Counted from the first letter of the stretch, positions 35,759-44,117 are shown. The stretch: 64,000 bases of DNA from Acetobacterium woodii (GCA_016213825.1 JACQZP010000026.1:248001-312000), one strand, 5' to 3'. The notes: generated by a model not told the origin, from the sequence alone. Program-made: numbers and translations.

Positions 35759-35838
35759 GACAGTCCTCCTGACTCAAGTGACAAAAATAATTAGACACGA
35801 AGGTGTTTAATAATAAGATATTGGCTATTTCAGGCAAT

Positions 35839-35913
35839 AAAAAACCCGCAGCATTGAAAAATCCTGCAGGAGTCATCAGCTGTAAAGCAATTCAGGTGAA
35901 CTCCATCACCTTT
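35839..35913 (-). ncRNA. Fluoride riboswitch (crcB motif) controlling the crcB pair
   Basis: Minus strand reads GGTGATGGAGTTCACC, then GCT...AGCTGATGACTCCTGC, the crcB/fluoride aptamer. GGAGT can pair with ACTCC to form the pseudoknot. The 3' strand continues into a terminator (CCTGCAG with CTGCGGG, then six T) that shares CTCCTGC with the aptamer. Fluoride binding would therefore prevent termination (ON switch). It lies about 80 bases before the first crcB gene. Confidence 0.93.
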
Positions 35914-35921
35914 ATAAAATA

Positions 35922-35950
35922 ATGTTAACATGTGGCAATAAACGTGTCAA
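35922..35950 (-). promoter_or_regulatory. Sigma-A promoter for the crcB transcript
   Basis: Minus strand TTGACA (35950-35945), 17-base spacer, TAACAT (35927-35922), immediately before the riboswitch. Confidence 0.75.
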
Positions 35951-36053
35951 TCAAACATGAGATTGCAATCGAAATCAAAATTAAATATATATTAAAATCA
36001 AGATAAAATTAAAATAAATGTGGTGAACTTATAAAATTACAGACAATAACAGA

Positions 36054-36082
36054 TTGATATTTTCTACTGGATCGATTAAACT
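36054..36082 (+). promoter_or_regulatory. Sigma-A promoter for the dynamin-like gene
   Basis: TTGATA (36054-36059), 17-base spacer, TAAACT (36077-36082), ending about 8 bases before the second aptamer. Confidence 0.65.
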
Positions 36083-36089
36083 AATACAA

Positions 36090-36179
36090 AAGGTGATGAA
36101 GTTCGCCCTGGCGCTGGCCAAAATGCTGATAAGCTGATGACTTCTGCAAAATACCATGCAGAGGCAACAGCTTTTTTTT
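36090..36179 (+). ncRNA. Second fluoride riboswitch, upstream of a dynamin-like GTPase gene
   Basis: Plus strand reads GGTGATGAAGTTCGCC (36092-36107), then AGCTGATGACTTCTGC (36132-36147). Compared with the crcB copy, the pseudoknot pair changed from GGAGT/ACTCC to GAAGT/ACTTC, a compensating change that keeps pairing. A terminator follows: AAGCTG with CAGCTT plus TCTGCA with TGCAGA, then eight T. Its 5' arm is the aptamer's own 3' strand, so ligand binding should favour read-through. The next gene starts about 30 bases after the T run. Confidence 0.85.
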
Positions 36180-36209
36180 GCGTGATATATTATAAATGAG
36201 GAAGTGTAT

Positions 36210-37898
36210 ATGAATAAAGACAGAATGATGATGACTTTAAATGATGTTGTAGAATTGCTGATATTTACTGACGTTTGTAACGACGATATAATAAAAATCC
36301 GCAATCTTCAAACGAAAATACAAAATAAAGAACTGGTGATCTCGGTCATCGGTCAGTTTAAACGGGGGAAAACCTCCTTTATTAATGCGGTGTTGGGGGC
36401 AGAAGTACTGCCGGTGGGAATTATCCCAGTGACCTCAGTGGCCACCAAAATTCAGTTTGGGGAAGCGCGGGCGGTGGTGCATTATCAAAATGACGAAGAA
36501 ACCAGTGTTTCATTGGACGAATTGGAGGGGTTTATCAGCGAGCAGGCTAACCCTAACAATAACAAAGGGGTCGCTTTTGTTAATCTCTATCTGCCCTATG
36601 ATTTTCTCAAAGATGGTGTTACCCTGGTGGATACTCCAGGTGTCGGTTCCATTCATCAGAATAATACCGATGAAGCTTATGCTTTTATGAAAGACAGCGT
36701 CGCCATTATTTTTATGTTGTCGGTGGATAGTCCCATCAATGAAATTGAGCGGGAATTTCTGTCAACCGCTAAAAACTATGCGTCGAAGTTCTATTTTACG
36801 GTGAATAAAATCGATACCATTAGCAGCGCTGATCTGGAGGCGTATCTGGGCTACTGTCACCAAATTATCGGGTCGATTATGGATGAAGAGAAGATCGAGC
36901 TGTTTCCCATCAGCGCGAAAACAAAATCGGGAATGGCGGAACTATTCGCTCAAATTGAAGGAGATATCGAGGTCTCGGTGGACAGTATTATTATGGACTC
37001 GATGCAAATTAAGTTCGGGGAAGTTCTGAGTACGACGCTGTCGCATCTAGAGCTGTACCGCAGTGCCACCAGCATGCCGCTGGAAAATCTGGAAGAAAAA
37101 CGGTTAGAACTGGTGGATCGCTTGGGACGGCTGGATCAGATCACCAAAGAAGCCAGCTTTTATCTGCTTCAGAATATTGATGATTTACTGGAACAGATTC
37201 GTACTACCCTTTCTAATGGTTCTGAAGAATTAAAGCAGAAGCTGAAAGCGGTGCTGGAGACGGTCTACCAGGAGAACAGCCATATAAAGTCCAAACAGTT
37301 GGAAAAGCAATTGACGGCGATTATGGAAAATGATCTCAATCAGCATCTCAGTGAGTTGAGTGATCTGGGATTGATCACCCTTTCAAGCGGTTATGAAAGG
37401 CTGGCAGAGGTGCTAAATAAAAAGATTAATGACCTCAAAGATTTTCTCAAAACCCTGGTATTTGAGCTGTTTGGCATCAGCTATCACTATGAAAATACGG
37501 TTCATACGCTGTCCATCCGGGATGATTTTTACGTCCGGGTGAATCAGAAACCCTCCGCATTTCTGGTAGATATGAATGACCTGGTCTATCTAATGCCCCG
37601 AAGCGTGGCCAATAAAAAAATCATCAACCGTTATTTTAGTAAAATGGAAAATGATGTGGATTGCAATATCAACAACATGATCTACAATTACCAGTATAAA
37701 ATCAGAGAGAGTGTGCGGTCTTTTAAATCGGTTCTACAGAATGAATCGGATACTTTAAAAACAGATCTTGAAGAGTTGGTTAACCGGGTTATTGCCGATA
37801 AGGAAGATACCAGTCAGGAGCTGGGCGAAAAAATTGCCGAACTGGATGATGTTTGCCAGCGATTAACCTTGGTACTGGGGGAGCTTTGGAATAAATAA
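36210..37898 (+). CDS. Dynamin-family GTPase (bacterial dynamin-like protein)
   Basis: 562 residues. ATG 36210 follows GAGGAAG; GTG 36204 is a less likely start. GTPase motifs: G1 GQFKRGKT (residues ~48-55), G2 Thr in PVTSV, G3 DTPG (~141-144), G4 NKID (~199-202). The remaining ~350 residues are mostly helical and coiled-coil-like (EKRLELVDRLGRLDQ region), as in dynamin stalks. No clear transmembrane span is visible. Bacterial dynamin-like proteins remodel or protect membranes. The gene is the first after a fluoride riboswitch, so its expression should rise with fluoride. No second dynamin-like gene is adjacent. Confidence 0.87.
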   Translation: MNKDRMMMTLNDVVELLIFTDVCNDDIIKIRNLQTKIQNKELVISVIGQFKRGKTSFINAVLGAEVLPVGIIPVTSVATKIQFGEARAVVHYQNDEETSVSLDELEGFISEQANPNNNKGVAFVNLYLPYDFLKDGVTLVDTPGVGSIHQNNTDEAYAFMKDSVAIIFMLSVDSPINEIEREFLSTAKNYASKFYFTVNKIDTISSADLEAYLGYCHQIIGSIMDEEKIELFPISAKTKSGMAELFAQIEGDIEVSVDSIIMDSMQIKFGEVLSTTLSHLELYRSATSMPLENLEEKRLELVDRLGRLDQITKEASFYLLQNIDDLLEQIRTTLSNGSEELKQKLKAVLETVYQENSHIKSKQLEKQLTAIMENDLNQHLSELSDLGLITLSSGYERLAEVLNKKINDLKDFLKTLVFELFGISYHYENTVHTLSIRDDFYVRVNQKPSAFLVDMNDLVYLMPRSVANKKIINRYFSKMENDVDCNINNMIYNYQYKIRESVRSFKSVLQNESDTLKTDLEELVNRVIADKEDTSQELGEKIAELDDVCQRLTLVLGELWNK

Positions 37899-38063
37899 TT
37901 GCGCGGGAAACGATGCTAACCATTGTGATAGCATTCAAGCCTGAAAAACCACATTTAAGAAAATAACTTGAAAAATATGGGATAATCAGTGATGGTTAAA
38001 TAAAGCGCTTGTTTTTTCATACGCCCACATTTGCCGGTATTTTACAGTAAAGAGGTGGTCACT

Positions 38064-39053
38064 ATGTTTATAAATAATCATGACGGATTGGAATTGTCAA
38101 CTGCCATGCTGATTGATGCGGCCGAGCAGCGGGGTATTACAGTTGATATTCTCGATCGGGAAGACAATTTTATCCGGCTAAAAAAAGGCGGCAAGACCGA
38201 ATACATCAAACAGGCAACCCGGACATCCGCCGATAGCTACATTGCGCCCTTAATTATGGAAAACAAAGAAGTTACCAAGCTGATTCTCCGGGAAAAGAGT
38301 ATTAACGTGCCGTCGGGGATTAAGGTCAAATCGGCGGCTGAAGCGATGGTGCACTATCAATCATTTAGGGGCAAAGATATTGTAGTCAAGCCCAAATCTT
38401 CCAATTTTGGTCTGGGCATCGTGATCCATAAAAACCTACAGTGTGAAAACTGCTACCGGACGGCGGTGATCCAGGCATTCACTCATGATACATCGGTATT
38501 GATTGAAGAATTCGTGCCTGGCAAGGAGTATCGGTTTTTAGTTATCGGTGATGAGGTGGTAGGGATTCTCCATCGAGTTTCGGCCAATGTGGTGGGGGAT
38601 GGGGTTCATAGCATTGTTGAACTGGTAACTGAAAAGAACCAGAATCCTCTGCGGGGAAAGGGCTATGTCACACCGCTGGAAAAGATCCAGCTAGGAAAAA
38701 CTGAAATTGCTTTTCTCAGTGAGCAGAATAAATCCATCCAGACCATTCCCGAGGATGGCGAAACCGTCTTTCTCAGGGAAAATTCCAATATCAGCACCGG
38801 CGGGGACAGCATCGATTTTACCGACGATATTATTGATGAATACAAGACCATAGCGGTGGCAGCTGCCCAGGCTGTCGGCGCCAGGATCTGCGGAGCCGAT
38901 ATCATCATCCGGGATATTCAAAAAAAACCGGATAGCCAGAATTACAGCATCATCGAACTGAATTTCAATCCAGCCTTGCATATTCACAATTATCCCTTTG
39001 TCGGCGAAAACCGGCATGTGGATGACAAAGTGTTAGATCTGTTGGGGTTTTAG
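38064..39053 (+). CDS. Stand-alone ATP-grasp ligase like the C-terminal half of GshF (glutathione synthetase/cyanophycin-type)
   Basis: About 329 residues from ATG 38064, chosen because GAGGTGG lies upstream. The start NNHDGLELSTAMLIDAAEQRG matches the beginning of the ATP-grasp part of bifunctional GshF proteins. ATP-grasp features: VVKPKSSNFGLG, VLIEEFVPGKEYRFLV and, at the end, IIELNFNPALHIHNYP (Mg-binding E and N). The gamma-glutamylcysteine ligase half normally fused in front is absent and is not encoded nearby. It probably joins an amino acid or peptide to a carboxylate with ATP; the product is unknown. Possibly in the fluoride-responsive transcript, since no clear terminator separates it from the dynamin-like gene. 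Confidence 0.82.
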   Translation: MFINNHDGLELSTAMLIDAAEQRGITVDILDREDNFIRLKKGGKTEYIKQATRTSADSYIAPLIMENKEVTKLILREKSINVPSGIKVKSAAEAMVHYQSFRGKDIVVKPKSSNFGLGIVIHKNLQCENCYRTAVIQAFTHDTSVLIEEFVPGKEYRFLVIGDEVVGILHRVSANVVGDGVHSIVELVTEKNQNPLRGKGYVTPLEKIQLGKTEIAFLSEQNKSIQTIPEDGETVFLRENSNISTGGDSIDFTDDIIDEYKTIAVAAAQAVGARICGADIIIRDIQKKPDSQNYSIIELNFNPALHIHNYPFVGENRHVDDKVLDLLGF

Positions 39054-39072
39054 GTGGAATAGAATAACACAG

Positions 39073-39107
39073 AAACCAGCTTTTCTAACTGTGAAGCTGG
39101 TTTTTTT
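39073..39107 (+). terminator. Rho-independent terminator
   Basis: AACCAGCTT pairs with AAGCTGGTT, followed by T run; between the ATP-grasp gene and the convergent lysR gene. Confidence 0.8.
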
Positions 39108-40025
39108 CTAGATCAGCCGGCCAACCGGTTCTACTGTCAGGATGTCGGTGTTTCCGTATTTTCGGGCAATATCCATAAAACCCAGCATCCCCTGGCTGAG
39201 GTGTTTGTTTTTATGATAAACCAGGTTAAAGGTTCGATTCCAAATCGATTCCTGATGTCGGATTACATAAATATCACTATTCTTGACTTCTTCCTCAACT
39301 AATCGTATCGAAATAGCGGCCAGACAATTATTTTTCATGATAATTGTTTTTATGATTTCCGGGGAGGTCACTTCCCATCCAATTTTCAGATTAAGACCTT
39401 TGCTCCGGGCAAAATCCATGAATAATTCCCGGGTGCCACTGCCTTCTTCCCGTATCACAAAAACTTCTTTTTCCAGTTCCTGGGTCTCTAGTTGTCCACA
39501 CCCCGCAAAGCGATGCTGGCGACTGCAGGCAATCACCAGATAATCGTCGATCACCGGCTCAACGATCAAATCCGGGTGTTTTATTTCACCTTCCACTAGT
39601 CCGATATCCAGCTCAGCTTTCAATAAACGCTCTTCGATCATTTTTGTATTGTTGACGTAACTGAAGCTGTCGATATCCGGGTTGTTTTTATTAAAGTCAG
39701 TGATCAACGAAGAAAGCAGGCAAGATCCAACGGTGATGGTTGAACCCACACGGACAACTTCTTTTCGACCGATGCCGGACATGTTTTCTTCCAATTCATC
39801 AAATTGACGGATTACAATACGAGCCTGGGCACTTAATTGTTTTCCAGCTGTGGTGATGAATAGGCGTTTGCCCAGCCGCTCAAATAATAGGATATTATAA
39901 TGAGTTTCCAGTTCTTTGATCACCTGACTAACCGAGGGTTGGGTGATGAAAAATATTTTTGCCGTTGCCGACATGGATCCGGTTTCTGCTACAGAAATAA
40001 ATATTTTTAAATGACGTAAATCCAT
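39108..40025 (-). CDS. LysR-family transcriptional regulator
   Basis: 305 residues with RBS GGAGGA. N-terminal winged HTH (MDLRHLKIFISVAETGSMS, then TQPSVSQVIKELE) and a C-terminal periplasmic-binding-type effector domain (~90-295). Transcribed divergently from the siroheme/4Fe-4S reductase-like gene, the usual arrangement for a LysR protein and its target. A TATAAT-N9-ATTATA inverted repeat between them is a candidate binding site. Effector unknown; CysL-like control of sulfur metabolism is a reasonable guess. Confidence 0.88.
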   Translation of the reverse strand: MDLRHLKIFISVAETGSMSATAKIFFITQPSVSQVIKELETHYNILLFERLGKRLFITTAGKQLSAQARIVIRQFDELEENMSGIGRKEVVRVGSTITVGSCLLSSLITDFNKNNPDIDSFSYVNNTKMIEERLLKAELDIGLVEGEIKHPDLIVEPVIDDYLVIACSRQHRFAGCGQLETQELEKEVFVIREEGSGTRELFMDFARSKGLNLKIGWEVTSPEIIKTIIMKNNCLAAISIRLVEEEVKNSDIYVIRHQESIWNRTFNLVYHKNKHLSQGMLGFMDIARKYGNTDILTVEPVGRLI

Positions 40026-40118
40026 TTTTCCTCCACGTTTATCCGTTTATCATTTTATAATAAATAGGCTTGTATATAGGTAGTGATTATAGATAATATA
40101 AAATAATACCATTTTACT

Positions 40119-40139
40119 TATAATGTAGCAAGGATTATA
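40119..40139. promoter_or_regulatory. Candidate LysR box
   Basis: TATAAT (40119-40124), nine bases, ATTATA (40134-40139): an inverted repeat with the T-N11-A pattern, between divergent lysR and its neighbour. Confidence 0.4.
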
Positions 40140-40204
40140 CTAAAGCTAACATGTGCATGAAATGAAAAGAAAGTAAAAATGGGAACCTATTTAGAGAAAA
40201 TCAA

Positions 40205-41086
40205 TTGGCAACACTGACAATCAGCAAAGAAGACGAAAAAAGAGTTAAAGGACTGGGCTTTTTAAGTAATAAGGGAACCGATGATTTTTCTGGTCGTGTG
40301 ATCACTGAAAATGGACTAATCTCAGTGGAACAGGCAAAGAAAATAATAGCAGCGGCGGAAAAATACGGCAACGGTAATCTGGCGTTAACCACTCGCCTAA
40401 CCATCGAGTGTCAGGGAATTCCCTTCGATCAGATCGATGATTTCAGGAATTGTCTGGCAGAAGGTGGATTGGAAACCGGGGGAACCGGAGCAAAGGTGCG
40501 TCCGGTGATGTCCTGTAAAGGCACCACCTGTCAATATGGATTAATTGATACCTTTGGGCTTTCAAAAGAAATTCATGACCGGTTCTATACCGGGATGCGA
40601 AATATCACATTGCCTCATAAATTTAAAATAGCGGTGGGCGGCTGTCCCAACAATTGTGTCAAGCCTGACTTGAACGATGTGGGTATTATTGGTCAGTACA
40701 TTCCGGTAGTTAATCAGGCGGAATGTCGAAACTGCAAAAACTGTGGTGTAGTGAAAGCATGTGCCGTCGGAGCGACCCAATTGGCTGATGAAAAGATTGC
40801 AATCAATGAACAGATATGTCTCAATTGTGGGTTGTGTATTGGAAAATGCCCCTTTCAGGCTGTTACTGGCGGTGACATCGGCTACAAAATTGTCATTGGT
40901 GGTCGCTGGGGCAAGCAGGTGGCTCAGGGAAAAGCCTTGAATCGGATCTTCGTGGAACGGGAAGAACTGTTAAACACCGTTGAGAAAATAATCCTTTTTT
41001 ATCTGGAAAATGGGCTACCAAGAGAACGGTTTGCGCAGACTATCGAACGGATCGGGTTTGAAACGGTTGAAGCGATGCTGATGTGA
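40205..41086 (+). CDS. Small sulfite/nitrite reductase-like protein with siroheme-4Fe-4S and ferredoxin domains
   Basis: 293 residues, TTG start with a weak AGAGAAAA site. An N-terminal ferredoxin-like half-domain (VITENGLISVEQAKKI) is followed by the siroheme/4Fe-4S signature CKGTTC (with GTTCQYG) and GGCPNNC. Inserted after it is a two-cluster ferredoxin segment (CRNCKNCGVVKAC and CLNCGLCIGKCPF). This build matches the AsrC/Dsr-like small assimilatory-type sulfite reductases of anaerobes. It should reduce sulfite or a similar oxyanion in the cytoplasm using ferredoxin. No AsrA/AsrB partners are adjacent. Confidence 0.82.
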   Translation: MATLTISKEDEKRVKGLGFLSNKGTDDFSGRVITENGLISVEQAKKIIAAAEKYGNGNLALTTRLTIECQGIPFDQIDDFRNCLAEGGLETGGTGAKVRPVMSCKGTTCQYGLIDTFGLSKEIHDRFYTGMRNITLPHKFKIAVGGCPNNCVKPDLNDVGIIGQYIPVVNQAECRNCKNCGVVKACAVGATQLADEKIAINEQICLNCGLCIGKCPFQAVTGGDIGYKIVIGGRWGKQVAQGKALNRIFVEREELLNTVEKIILFYLENGLPRERFAQTIERIGFETVEAMLM

Positions 41087-41266
41087 TGCTGAAATGACTG
41101 ACATAGTAATAAAATCAATCAAATGAAAAATAAGATAGGCTTGATCAAACAATTTCTATCAACACCAAGAATAAAGGCCATGTTAATTTCTCCAATATAT
41201 GGTTAGATTTTATTCTATTATAACATATATGGTCATTTGTTAGACAGTCTGACGTACGGTGGTGTA

Positions 41267-41303
41267 GGAGGTCGGCTGATCAATTAATGGTCAGCCGATC
41301 TCC
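41267..41303. repeat. Strong 13-bp inverted repeat (hairpin) without T run
   Basis: GGAGGTCGGCTGA pairs with TCAGCCGATCTCC (one G-U) over an 11-base loop. It lies between the convergent reductase-like gene and the cooS operon; no poly-T on either strand, so it may be a transcript-end or mRNA-stabilising structure. Confidence 0.55.
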
Positions 41304-41346
41304 CGATTAACTTCTATTATGATATAGGGTACGTTTTTTACCTGGA

Positions 41347-41514
41347 TTATTGTTGTTTTCTTTTACAACTGCTACAGATTTTAAGGGACTGTAATTCTTC
41401 TTCAGAAATATCCGGTATTCTTTTTTTGATATAGTCCATTTTTATTGGCTTGATTTTACGACCACATACAGGACAGCTATCAATTTTGTTATAATCATCC
41501 TTAGAAATATTCAA
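41347..41514 (-). CDS. 55-residue zinc-ribbon-like protein overlapping the cooS stop codon
   Basis: The frame opens with TTG at 41514, sharing TTGA with the cooS stop, and GAGGTGC lies eight bases upstream inside cooS. It encodes 55 residues with CPVCG near residue 14 and CSSC near residue 47, a two-knuckle CxxC...CxxC metal-ribbon pattern with a lysine-rich C-terminus. Translational coupling with cooS suggests a role in CODH expression or maturation, by position only. No known family is recognised. It is short, but the paired CxxC knuckles, coupled start and uninterrupted frame argue that it is real. Confidence 0.6.
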   Translation of the reverse strand: MNISKDDYNKIDSCPVCGRKIKPIKMDYIKKRIPDISEEELQSLKICSSCKRKQQ

Positions 41515-43454
41515 GAAAGCACCTCGATATTGTTTGCGGAATCCAAACTGGAGTCCAGATTCAGACCCAGTCTTTTTTCTTCAATGATACTGATGATTTT
41601 GTCAGCCGCTTCTTCGGGATCTTCTTCAACCATGAAGTAACCGTCAACAATATTTTTTAATTCCGAGGTTAACACATTGGTTACCAGACTGCTTCCAGTA
41701 ACAGGGGGCGTCAGACCAACGTGAAGAGGAATACCCAGGGTGACCACCCAGGAGCCGATAGCTATTGCTTTCTCACTCATGAGCTCCGGAGCTGAGGCAA
41801 CCAACGGCAATTGATTTAAGTCGACGCCTAAACGGTTGGCAATAGCCACGGCCAGATCAATGCTTCTGACATTATCAACGCAGGATCCCATATGTAAAAC
41901 TGGCGGTAATGGGGCATTTAAACCTGCTTCAAAACCCAGAAATGTCAGAACTTCTTTTAAGGTGTTGCCGGCATAATTTTCAGTTGCTTCGGAATTCATC
42001 AGTGAGTTTTTTGCAAAAGCCCCAGCACCGCAACCGGTCGCCAATATTAAGATATTTTGCGCCATCAGTTTTTTGGCTATGGCAACGAAATTGTGATCCT
42101 GTTTGACTTTAACATTGTTGCATCCGGCAAAAAGGACAATGCCTCTGATCTTGCCATTGACAATATTTTCGATCAGCGGGCTTAGCGGATCTTCACTGTT
42201 GATTGAACCCAGCAGATCAATAATGGCTTCGGCACTGAAACCGGCGATGACCTTATTTTTTTCCGCCGGGATGGAAAGCCGATCATCATCTCTGTTCTTA
42301 TAGGCATCGATTGCTTTTCGGATAATCAATTCAGCCTTTTTCAAACTGTCGCCACTGCCCAATTCAATATGGGTTACACCGGCAATTTTAGCATCGGGCA
42401 TGGTTGTAATGAGCTCGGTATGATAGCAAGCAGATACCTTGGCGAGTGATGGCATTATACATTGGACATCAACAATCATGGCATCTAAAGCACCGGTTAT
42501 TATTGCCAGTTCCTGGGACAGATAATTTGTGGCAAGGGGGATTCCGTGTCTGAGCAGAACTTCATTGCCGGTACAGCAAACGCCGACAATATTGATGCCA
42601 TAGGTGGCGCCGGCTGCGACAGCTTCCGCCTGCATTTTATAGGCAACGTCGACGATGATTTCACTCAACAGGGGATTGTGACCATGGATGGCGATATTGA
42701 CAGCATCTTTTCGGAGGACCCCCAGACTGGCCTGGCTAACCACCGGTTGCGGGGTTCCGAACAGAACGTCAGAAAGATTGGTCGCAACCTGCATCCCCGA
42801 ATAATCGGCCAATGCACAGCGGAGACCGGCAAGCAAGATATTTACCGCATCAGCATCGGTTCCCACATGAGTTCGGGCCATGATATCACTGATGGAGCCA
42901 TCAATATTACTGGTGGTGATGCCAAGACTTTTTAGTTTTTTCAGTCTGGCATCGGGGATGGTGTATTTTAGCCAATTACAGACTTCTTCCTCATCCATAC
43001 GGCTGTAATCCATCAGGCTGTTGGCCGCCACAACGCCAGCCAGGGGGATCAAATCATTGCCATCGGTTTCGATGTTTAACTTATGAGCAATATTGCGCAG
43101 CTTGATCGCATCTTTGACCGAATAGATAGCGGTCTCGCCCCTGGCGACATGCATCAGGGTTTTGGCCACTTCTTTGCCATGAAGCGAGTGGGCTGATGTA
43201 CCGGAAGCAATCATTCTGACCAGGTTTCTGGCAACGATAGTATCCGCTGAGGCGCCGCAGATACCGACACTGCGTTTTTTACCAAAGGGGTTGATCCGGC
43301 AGGGACCTTTCATGCAAATCCGGCAGCAGATGCCTTGTTCACCAAAGCCACACAGGGGTTTCATCTTTTCGTATCGTTGCCATACTAAATCTATTTTTTC
43401 GCTTTCAGCTTTTTCAATCAGACTCTGGTCGGAACAGTTATAACAATCATTCAT
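41511..43454 (-). CDS. cooS: Anaerobic Ni-Fe carbon monoxide dehydrogenase, catalytic subunit
   Basis: 647 residues with RBS AAGGAGAAAAATT. The N-terminus carries the D- and B-cluster cysteines (QGICCRICMKGPCRI, GICGA). C-cluster ligand regions are visible in GVCCTGNEVLLRHG, FAGCNNVKVKQD, ATGCGAGAFAK and GSCVDNVRS. Oxidises CO to CO2 or the reverse, passing electrons to the ferredoxin encoded 52 bases upstream. No acetyl-CoA synthase genes are beside it, so this is a monofunctional CODH (CooS) rather than the CODH/ACS subunit. Transcribed from the sigma-54 promoter at 44028-44044. Confidence 0.96.
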   Translation of the reverse strand: MNDCYNCSDQSLIEKAESEKIDLVWQRYEKMKPLCGFGEQGICCRICMKGPCRINPFGKKRSVGICGASADTIVARNLVRMIASGTSAHSLHGKEVAKTLMHVARGETAIYSVKDAIKLRNIAHKLNIETDGNDLIPLAGVVAANSLMDYSRMDEEEVCNWLKYTIPDARLKKLKSLGITTSNIDGSISDIMARTHVGTDADAVNILLAGLRCALADYSGMQVATNLSDVLFGTPQPVVSQASLGVLRKDAVNIAIHGHNPLLSEIIVDVAYKMQAEAVAAGATYGINIVGVCCTGNEVLLRHGIPLATNYLSQELAIITGALDAMIVDVQCIMPSLAKVSACYHTELITTMPDAKIAGVTHIELGSGDSLKKAELIIRKAIDAYKNRDDDRLSIPAEKNKVIAGFSAEAIIDLLGSINSEDPLSPLIENIVNGKIRGIVLFAGCNNVKVKQDHNFVAIAKKLMAQNILILATGCGAGAFAKNSLMNSEATENYAGNTLKEVLTFLGFEAGLNAPLPPVLHMGSCVDNVRSIDLAVAIANRLGVDLNQLPLVASAPELMSEKAIAIGSWVVTLGIPLHVGLTPPVTGSSLVTNVLTSELKNIVDGYFMVEEDPEEAADKIISIIEEKRLGLNLDSSLDSANNIEVLS

Positions 43455-43506
43455 AATTTTTCTCCTTCATTTCAATCTTCAACACAATCTTGGTAGAAAC
43501 AACTCT

Positions 43507-43974
43507 TTAAACAAGCGCTAAAGCTTTGGTTGGACAAGCCGCATAACAGGCCGGTTCTTTGCCAACTGACTGCTGATCGAAGCATAGATCGCATTTGTGG
43601 GCAATTGTTTTTGTTTTATCACCGATTTTAAAACTACCCAGGGTGATTACACCATAAGGGCAGACCTGTTCGCAGATCCCACATCCCAGGCACTTATCCT
43701 TGTCCAGGATGATGACACCGTTTTCTTGGGAAATGGCATGAGCAGGACAAAGATCTTTGCAAAATGCCGCACTGCAATGTCGGCAGTATGCGGGTGTTTT
43801 GGTAAGGCCATTCTGGCCGACGAAAATGTTGGGAACAATCCTGATATTTCCCAGAATTCCTTCAGCTTGATACTGTGCAGCTTTTCTGGAAGAACAAGCT
43901 AATTCACAGTTTCGACAGCCCATACATTGGGAGGCATCCACCACCAGGAACTTCAATTCTTTTGGTATGCACAT
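43507..43974 (-). CDS. cooF: CooF-like ferredoxin with multiple [4Fe-4S] clusters
   Basis: 155 residues. Start at 43974 (MCIPKELKFL) after AAGGCGGTG; the longer frame would include that site. Four cysteine groups, among them CMGCRNCELAC, CRHCSAAFCKDLCP, CLGCGICEQVCP and CDLCFDQQ...CYAACP, give the HycB/CooF build for up to four clusters. Encoded directly before cooS in the same transcript and therefore the likely electron partner of the CO dehydrogenase. Confidence 0.92.
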   Translation of the reverse strand: MCIPKELKFLVVDASQCMGCRNCELACSSRKAAQYQAEGILGNIRIVPNIFVGQNGLTKTPAYCRHCSAAFCKDLCPAHAISQENGVIILDKDKCLGCGICEQVCPYGVITLGSFKIGDKTKTIAHKCDLCFDQQSVGKEPACYAACPTKALALV

Positions 43975-44027
43975 ATTTTCACCGCCTTTCAAATTTCAAT
44001 TAAAAAATGTGGTTATGCCATAGTCAT

Positions 44028-44044
44028 CGCAAATACCATGCCAA
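44028..44044 (-). promoter_or_regulatory. Sigma-54 (-24/-12) promoter of the cooF-cooS operon
   Basis: Minus strand TTGGCATGGTATTTGCG matches YTGGCAYGRNNNTTGCW, with GG and GC exactly ten bases apart. It lies about 55 bases before the ferredoxin start and directly after the terminator of the sigma-54 activator gene. Confidence 0.88.
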
Positions 44045-44050
44045 AAAATA

Positions 44051-44085
44051 AACCAACCCGCCGATGGCTTAATCGGCGGGTTGGT
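44051..44085 (-). terminator. Terminator of the sigma-54 activator gene
   Basis: Perfect 13-bp stem CCAACCCGCCGAT (44053-44065) with its complement at 44072-44084; on the minus strand followed by TTTATTTTTT, whose end abuts the -24 element. Confidence 0.85.
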
Positions 44086-44117
44086 GAGGTTAATTGATCA
44101 TTGATCAGGTTAAAAAT

